Origin: JAPWJZ01 sp038247245
GTDB lineage: Bacteria > Pseudomonadota > Alphaproteobacteria > Micavibrionales > UBA2020
Direction: 5' to 3'
Length of the DNA stretch: 28,259 nt
Assembly (NCBI GenBank): GCA_038247245.1
Contig: JBBRVE010000031.1
Location: 1-28,259 of the forward strand
Every line of letters starts with the position of its first letter. Position 1 is the stretch's first letter. Positions 23,953 to 28,259 of this stretch are shown piece after piece. Made by a program: the position numbers and the translations under genes. The notes under the pieces are model-generated. The model was given only the letters and a program-made list of their open reading frames with translations, was not told where the DNA came from and did not search any database.

Positions 23953-24639
23953 ATGGCCCTCGCGCAAAAAGCGGCGACCAAAACGACCGCACCTAAAAAA
24001 CCTGTTTTCAAAGTTGATTGGCAATCCGAAGACCGCCCTGTGCCCTATGACCGCGCGCTTGCGTTCATGGAGGCGAAAGCGGGCCTGATCCGCGACAAGG
24101 CGGAGAACGAACTGGTCTGGCTGCTGGAACACCCGCCTGTGTACACAGCCGGTACCAGCGCGAAGCAGACCGATATGCTGAACCCGCGCTTCCCCGTCTA
24201 CAGCGCGGGGCGCGGCGGCGAATACACCTATCATGGCCCCGGGCAGCGCATCGCCTATGTGCTGCTCGATCTTCAGAAACGCAATCCTGATCTGCGCGAT
24301 TACATCCACAAGCTTGAAGGCTGGATGATCGACACGCTGCAGACATGGGATGTGGCCGGCGAGCGACGCGAGGGCCGGATCGGCGTATGGATCAACATGA
24401 AAACCTATGGCGGCAAGGGCGAAGCAAAAATCGCCGCCATCGGCGTGCGCGTGCGCAAATGGGTCAGCTATCACGGCATCGCGCTGAACGTAAATCCCGA
24501 CCTGTCACATTATAACGGCATCGTTCCCTGCGGCATTACAGAACATGGCGTGACATCGCTGGCGCAACTTGGCATCAAGGTAACGATGCAGGAAGTGGAC
24601 AAAGCGCTGAAGGCCAATTGGGAAAAAACTTTCGGCTGA
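23953..24639 (+). CDS. lipB: Octanoyltransferase (lipoate biosynthesis)
   Basis: 228-residue LipB, which moves octanoate from acyl carrier protein to lipoyl domains. The catalytic pair is visible: C193 in IVPCGITEHGVTS and K159 in GEAKIAAIGVRVRKW. The family motif GRGGEYTYHGPGQ (87-99) is intact. The N-terminus carries an extra Lys/Thr-rich stretch of about 17 residues ahead of the domain. A purine-rich GAAAGAGA precedes the ATG. No lipA is in the window. A small hairpin follows about 35 bases after the stop but lacks a T-run, so it is not called as a terminator. Confidence 0.95.
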   Translation: MALAQKAATKTTAPKKPVFKVDWQSEDRPVPYDRALAFMEAKAGLIRDKAENELVWLLEHPPVYTAGTSAKQTDMLNPRFPVYSAGRGGEYTYHGPGQRIAYVLLDLQKRNPDLRDYIHKLEGWMIDTLQTWDVAGERREGRIGVWINMKTYGGKGEAKIAAIGVRVRKWVSYHGIALNVNPDLSHYNGIVPCGITEHGVTSLAQLGIKVTMQEVDKALKANWEKTFG

Positions 24640-24656
24640 CCTGCCGGGCGAATCAC

Positions 24657-24762
24657 TTTCGCCAATAAAAGCGTGCTGCTTTGCAGCATATTGCGCGACG
24701 GAGTAGTTTTGCGACCTATTCGCAAAAATTATCCGCTGTTAAGAGATATTTTCGCCAATAAA
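24657..24762. repeat. Structured intergenic element: two hairpins between 13-base direct repeats
   Basis: Identical copies of TTTCGCCAATAAA lie at 24657-24669 and 24750-24762. Between them are a hairpin TGCTGC-TTT-GCAGCA (24674-24688) and a perfect eight-base dyad TTTTGCGA/TCGCAAAA (24707-24714 and 24720-24727, five-base centre). The element fills most of the 216-base gap between lipB and the next gene. No ORF with a ribosome site is present inside it. Confidence 0.6.
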
Positions 24763-24855
24763 GTTTCATAAACACGCGTTTCCAGATTGTGTTTGTCAAA
24801 ATATCTGATATGTTCTGCTCAACACTTACATAACTCTTTTGCGGGAGTACGGGAT

Positions 24856-26277
24856 TTGGCGAAACGCGTTTCAGCCGAGACAATCACCGAAATTACAGGC
24901 GCGCCGGGATTTGGCGAACAAAAGACGCCTATTCCCGCGGCACCCACCGCCCAAGACCTTATCGACAAAACCAGACTGCGCCTTGCCAAGGAAGTCTTCG
25001 CAGCGGAAGCCTGGCTTGATGCTGCGGATCGCGAAAACGAGCGCACGATCGAGATGCGCCAAAAAGACGTCAAGCTCGCGAAAGAAAACCAGAAGCTTTT
25101 TGAAGACCTGATCGCCGATGTGCCGAACGGCTTTAAACTTGTGCCTACTTTCTATTCGCGTATCACGACTGATGAAAACAACCTGATCAAAGACGAATAC
25201 TCTTACTCCGTCCGTCCCCGCTTCATTAAATTCCTTGGCGATAATTACGGCGACGACCTGCGCGCACTCGGTATTCCCGAGGCGGGCATTGAGCGCATGA
25301 AGGGCGGCCTTGATCCCTCTGACGACAACGACACTTTCTATCGCCTGAACGTTGATCACATTGTTGAACGTGCCGGTTCAGGCATGATGGGCAAGACCCG
25401 TTCGCCCGATCCCGACAACGGCAACCGCATGGCGTATAACGTCAACCACCTTGGCAACTTCGTGTTGCTGCCTGAACAGGTGCATGAATACAAAAACAAG
25501 CTGAACGACCTGCAGGTCGCCTCCGACATGCCTTTCGCCAAAGGCAAATGGATCCTCATGATGGCGCCCGAGCGCAATGACATCCATCATGGTTTCGTAG
25601 CACAGCCCCAGCCCGCGACCAGCAAGCTGAAAGGCCTGCAGGAAAAACCGTTACTGGGCTATCACGCGCAGTATTCCGTGATCACCACGGCGCGCGAAAT
25701 TTCGGAACTGAAGCAGTTGAACGGCATCCGCCCGCTTGTGCGCGGTATGATCGAAACGGCCGAGGCCGGGCAGACGACCGTAGCCGAACTGGCGGAAGCG
25801 CAAGTGCGCCAGAAAAAAGGCGGTCTGCGCAAAGCGTTCAACGACGCGGTTTCCAAGGACCAGGAATCCGACATCCTGATCAACGGCCTCGTCCGCCCCG
25901 CGATCAAGGACCTGACCGACAGCTTCGCGTCGCTCTATCGCAAGGCATCGAAATCGACCGCACAGCCGCGCGAACGTGATGCGTTCTGGGACCTGCTGCG
26001 CCTGTATCAGGGCGACGAAGTAAAAAACCTGCGTGCCGATATCGCAGCCCTGCCCGTGCCGGAAGCGGCCGAAATGGTGAGCGTGTTCCGCCAGCTGGAT
26101 ACCGACTTCAATAAACTTGCCGCCAAGCTGAAGGCAGAAGACGCGGTCAACCGCGCCAACCGCCCGCCCGCGAACGACGACAAGTACAAGAAGCCCTATA
26201 ACCGCAGCAACAACCGCAGTGGCGGTCAAGGCGGCGGCAGGGGCGACTCGCGGATCAAGCGTCCCGGCCAGCGGTAA
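24856..26277 (+). CDS. Putative HNH-like protein, 473 residues
   Basis: The TTG at 24856 is chosen: GGGAG lies eight bases before it, and the protein then starts MAKRVSAETI; the frame extends to another TTG at 24787 without support. Residues about 165-216 resemble an HNH nuclease core: LNVDHIVERAGSG (D167, H168), then NVNHLGNFVLLPEQVHEYKN with N201, H210 and K213. There are no zinc-knuckle cysteines. An N-terminal helical, highly charged region (about 35-90) precedes it. The C-terminal half is helical and the last 30 residues are an Asn/Arg/Gly-rich basic tail that could bind nucleic acid. Cleavage activity is inference from the motif. No methylase or restriction partner is nearby. Confidence 0.85.
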   Translation: MAKRVSAETITEITGAPGFGEQKTPIPAAPTAQDLIDKTRLRLAKEVFAAEAWLDAADRENERTIEMRQKDVKLAKENQKLFEDLIADVPNGFKLVPTFYSRITTDENNLIKDEYSYSVRPRFIKFLGDNYGDDLRALGIPEAGIERMKGGLDPSDDNDTFYRLNVDHIVERAGSGMMGKTRSPDPDNGNRMAYNVNHLGNFVLLPEQVHEYKNKLNDLQVASDMPFAKGKWILMMAPERNDIHHGFVAQPQPATSKLKGLQEKPLLGYHAQYSVITTAREISELKQLNGIRPLVRGMIETAEAGQTTVAELAEAQVRQKKGGLRKAFNDAVSKDQESDILINGLVRPAIKDLTDSFASLYRKASKSTAQPRERDAFWDLLRLYQGDEVKNLRADIAALPVPEAAEMVSVFRQLDTDFNKLAAKLKAEDAVNRANRPPANDDKYKKPYNRSNNRSGGQGGGRGDSRIKRPGQR

Positions 26278-26297
26278 TCATTAAAACGGAATAAGGT

Positions 26298-26879
26298 TTA
26301 AACGCGCGGCTTCGGCGGTAGCTGAAGTGCGGCGTTCGACTTCAGCGTTTTTTCCGGGAAGCGTTCAGCTACAAACCACGCGGTATAGGTCGTGACGCTG
26401 CGCATGGCGGCAGCCGTCAGCGTTCCGGCATACAGCGTCTGGCCCGCAGGGAAGGTGTCGCCATCACGCAATTTCCGCGCCATGCTCTCCAGGGATTCTT
26501 TTGAGTTGTACGGCGCATATTTTTCACCGAAATCGGGCAGCGCCAGCGTACCGCCGTCTTTGCCGCGGCTGTAGAAAGTGGCATTGATCGTTTTTTGCTC
26601 CGATCCGCGGTTCTGTTCCGCGATGCGCGTGTCGAAACCGACGGCAATATTGTTCTGCGCGAGTGTTTCAATATCCTTGGTACGCATCTCCTGCAAAACG
26701 CCTTCCAGTTTCTTCACATAGCCTTCACCGGCCGAAGCCTCGAAAGCAGGCGTGGAAACGGCGACAAGCGCGGCAATCGCCTCGGGCTTGCGGGCGCGCG
26801 CTTCGGTGCCTTCACCATGAACGACATAGTTGAAAGTGTTGCGCAGGCCGGATTTGAGCGTCTGGATAGGATTTTTCAT
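26298..26879 (-). CDS. Hypothetical protein, 193 residues
   Basis: I do not recognise the family. The protein is soluble, with no signal peptide; a short amphipathic N-terminus (TLKSGLRNTFNYV) is followed by an Ala-rich stretch and mixed alpha/beta sequence, with a Pro/Lys end (LPPKPRV). It converges with the HNH-like gene, 20 bases apart. There is no Shine-Dalgarno sequence; instead a perfect TTGACA and a -10-like box end six bases before the ATG, supporting a leaderless start at 26879. Confidence 0.72.
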   Translation of the reverse strand: MKNPIQTLKSGLRNTFNYVVHGEGTEARARKPEAIAALVAVSTPAFEASAGEGYVKKLEGVLQEMRTKDIETLAQNNIAVGFDTRIAEQNRGSEQKTINATFYSRGKDGGTLALPDFGEKYAPYNSKESLESMARKLRDGDTFPAGQTLYAGTLTAAAMRSVTTYTAWFVAERFPEKTLKSNAALQLPPKPRV

Positions 26880-26885
26880 CCGGAT

Positions 26886-26914
26886 AAGTTACCTAAAATA
26901 CACTATTATGTCAA
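26886..26914 (-). promoter_or_regulatory. Candidate promoter of the 26298-26879 gene, leaderless type
   Basis: On the minus strand: TTGACA (26914-26909, six of six), a 17-base spacer, TAACTT (26891-26886, three of six), then six bases to the ATG. Confidence 0.5.
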
Positions 26915-26963
26915 TGGTATCCTTCAATACAGGATTTGTTCTTTGCCGCAAACCGTTCAATAT

Positions 26964-26987
26964 GTTAAAAAAGACCCGGTTTTTAAC
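26964..26987 (+). other. Inverted repeat before the UDP-sugar dehydrogenase gene
   Basis: GTTAAAAA (26964-26971) and TTTTTAAC (26980-26987) around an eight-base centre, 17 bases before the ATG at 27005. It may form a leader hairpin or a protein-binding dyad. The T-run lies inside the stem, so it is not a classical terminator. Confidence 0.4.
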
Positions 26988-27004
26988 CTTTGGGATCATT
27001 TGCC

Positions 27005-28259
27005 ATGACCGCTCAACGCGCCCCGCTCCAGCCCGTACAGCCCTCGATCGATGTGGACGGCCTTTGCGCCAAGTTCACTGACAAGACGGCGAAAATCGGC
27101 ATTATCGGTCTCGGCTATGTCGGTCTACCGCTCGCCTGCGCGATCTGCACCAAGGACTTCCATGCCGTGGGTTTCGACATCGACGAAAGCAAGATCAGGA
27201 AACTGCGCGCCGGTGAATCCTATATTGGCAACATCCACAATGACAAGGTCGCGGCCTTTGTGAAATCCGGGCTGCTGTCGCCCACCTCCGATTTCTCCAA
27301 ACTGGCGGAAGTCGATGCGGTGATCCTTTGCGTGCCGACACCGCTGAACAAAAACCGCGAACCCGACATGACCTATGTTGTGAAAACGGTCGAAACGGTT
27401 GCGAAATACCTGAAACGCGGCCAGCTGATCGTTCTGGAATCCACAACCTATCCCGGCACCACCAGCGATTTGATGGGGCCGATCCTTGAAAAGGCGACGG
27501 GCCTGAAATCGGGCGTCGATTTCTTCCTCGCCTTCTCGCCGGAACGCGAAGATCCGGGCAATGCGAAATTCCACACCGCGATCATCCCGAAAATCATCGG
27601 CGGAGACGGCGCGCCTGCGTTGAAACTGGCGCAAACCATGTATGACCAGTTCCTCGCCAAAACCGTCGCCGTGTCTTCGACCGCGACGGCAGAGGCTGTC
27701 AAGCTGACCGAGAACGTGTTCCGTTCCGTCAACATCGCGCTCGTGAACGAACTGAAAGTCATCTATGACGCCATGGGCATCGACATCTGGGAAGTGATTG
27801 ATGCTGCGAAAACGAAACCGTTCGGCTATATGGCATTCTATCCCGGCCCCGGCCTTGGCGGACATTGCATCCCGATCGACCCCTTTTACCTGACCTGGAA
27901 AGCGCGCGAATACGGCATCACCACGAAATTCATCGAACTGGCCGGCGAAATCAACCTCGCCATGCCGCGCTTTGTTGTGAACCGTCTGGTCGAAACGCTG
28001 GATGAACGCTTCGGTAAATCCATGAGAGCGTCCAAGATTCTTATTCTGGGCATGGATTATAAAAAGAACGTTGCCGATATTCGTGAAAGCCCGTCCTTCG
28101 CCATCATGGACCTGCTGACGGCGCGCCGTGCACAAATTGATTTCCACGATCCGCATGTCGATGTTGTGCCGCCCACCCGCGAACACGCGCATTACACCGG
28201 CATGACATCGGTTGCGCTATCGCCCGCCATGATTGCAGGTTATGACGCGGTCGTGATCG
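27005..28259 (+). CDS. UDP-N-acetylglucosamine 6-dehydrogenase family, 3' end cut
   Basis: The gene runs off the window after 418 codons. It is a UDP-glucose/GDP-mannose dehydrogenase family enzyme: an N-terminal Rossmann motif IGIIGLGYVGLPLA (33-46), ESTTYPGTT, the subgroup mark SPEREDPGN, and the catalytic cysteine C288 in GPGLGGHCIPIDPFYL. The SYIGNI and SPEREDPGN signatures point to the WbpA-like branch that oxidises UDP-GlcNAc (or a related UDP-HexNAc) to the uronic acid for surface polysaccharide. An N-terminal extension of about 30 residues precedes the Rossmann fold. The ribosome site is poor (GGGAT, ten bases away), and an inverted repeat lies just upstream. Glycan genes probably continue beyond the window. 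Confidence 0.9.
   Translation, partial: MTAQRAPLQPVQPSIDVDGLCAKFTDKTAKIGIIGLGYVGLPLACAICTKDFHAVGFDIDESKIRKLRAGESYIGNIHNDKVAAFVKSGLLSPTSDFSKLAEVDAVILCVPTPLNKNREPDMTYVVKTVETVAKYLKRGQLIVLESTTYPGTTSDLMGPILEKATGLKSGVDFFLAFSPEREDPGNAKFHTAIIPKIIGGDGAPALKLAQTMYDQFLAKTVAVSSTATAEAVKLTENVFRSVNIALVNELKVIYDAMGIDIWEVIDAAKTKPFGYMAFYPGPGLGGHCIPIDPFYLTWKAREYGITTKFIELAGEINLAMPRFVVNRLVETLDERFGKSMRASKILILGMDYKKNVADIRESPSFAIMDLLTARRAQIDFHDPHVDVVPPTREHAHYTGMTSVALSPAMIAGYDAVVI

Noticed and set aside
24673..24689. Hairpin after lipB as a terminator
   Set aside because: No T-run follows it; it is better seen as part of the structured element at 24657-24762.
26971..26999. Leaderless-type promoter for the UDP-sugar dehydrogenase gene
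   Set aside because: GATCAT at 26994-26999 is placed suitably, but the matching -35 (AAGACC) is poor, so it was not counted with the other five.
1..28259. CRISPR arrays, insertion sequences, toxin-antitoxin or defence islands
   Set aside because: No regularly spaced repeats, no transposase or integrase motifs, and no paired small genes of these kinds were seen on either strand.

Overview
The window reads as a chromosomal segment of an alphaproteobacterium with an outer membrane. The evidence is a trimeric-type porin, a heptose-pathway gene (gmhA), the alphaproteobacterial pairing of ispH with an APH-type thrB and rnhA, the xseB-ispA-dxs cluster, a malic enzyme-phosphotransacetylase fusion (MaeB), and GC-rich codon use. 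A Micavibrio- or Rhodospirillales-like lineage is my guess from overall protein character, not something the sequence proves. Most of it is housekeeping DNA. I see no insertion sequence, phage, integrase, CRISPR array or toxin-antitoxin locus, and no gene-free stretch longer than about 220 bases.

Layout. Bases 1-4075 hold a highly expressed porin with a strong terminator, then an odd 896-codon ORF in which a complete TPR-sulfotransferase runs straight into the signal peptide of a second, paralogous porin. Bases 4166-7366 hold an acetyl-CoA acetyltransferase and a class A penicillin-binding protein. Bases 7332-10959 (minus) carry ispH, a hypothetical gene, thrB, rnhA and another hypothetical gene. 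Bases 11041-15604 (plus) carry a small lipoprotein, gmhA, xseB, ispA and dxs; together with ispH this places three isoprenoid genes within 6 kb. Bases 15680-16723 encode a putative HELRH metallopeptidase behind a near-perfect dyad. Bases 16720-23171 (minus) hold a membrane-anchored unknown, isovaleryl-CoA dehydrogenase, an ankyrin protein, MgtE, MaeB and tRNA-Leu(GAG). Bases 23243-28259 hold an unknown, lipB, a putative HNH-like protein behind a structured intergenic element, another unknown, and the start of a UDP-sugar dehydrogenase cut by the window end.

How the genes relate. Envelope work recurs: porins, PBP1A, heptose isomerase, UDP-sugar dehydrogenase, and isoprenoid supply for undecaprenyl carriers and quinones. 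Central carbon and acyl-CoA metabolism is also represented (thiolase, isovaleryl-CoA dehydrogenase, MaeB, LipB). 

Most notable observations: (1) the sulfotransferase-porin fusion, whose joint falls exactly at the first codons of the porin signal peptide; (2) five genes without a Shine-Dalgarno sequence that each have a -35/-10 pair with a 17-base spacer placed so that transcription would begin at or next to the start codon, suggesting leaderless mRNAs; (3) a roughly 106-base element of two hairpins between identical 13-base direct repeats at 24657-24762; (4) two poorly characterised proteins with nuclease-like (HNH) and zincin-like (HELRH) motifs.
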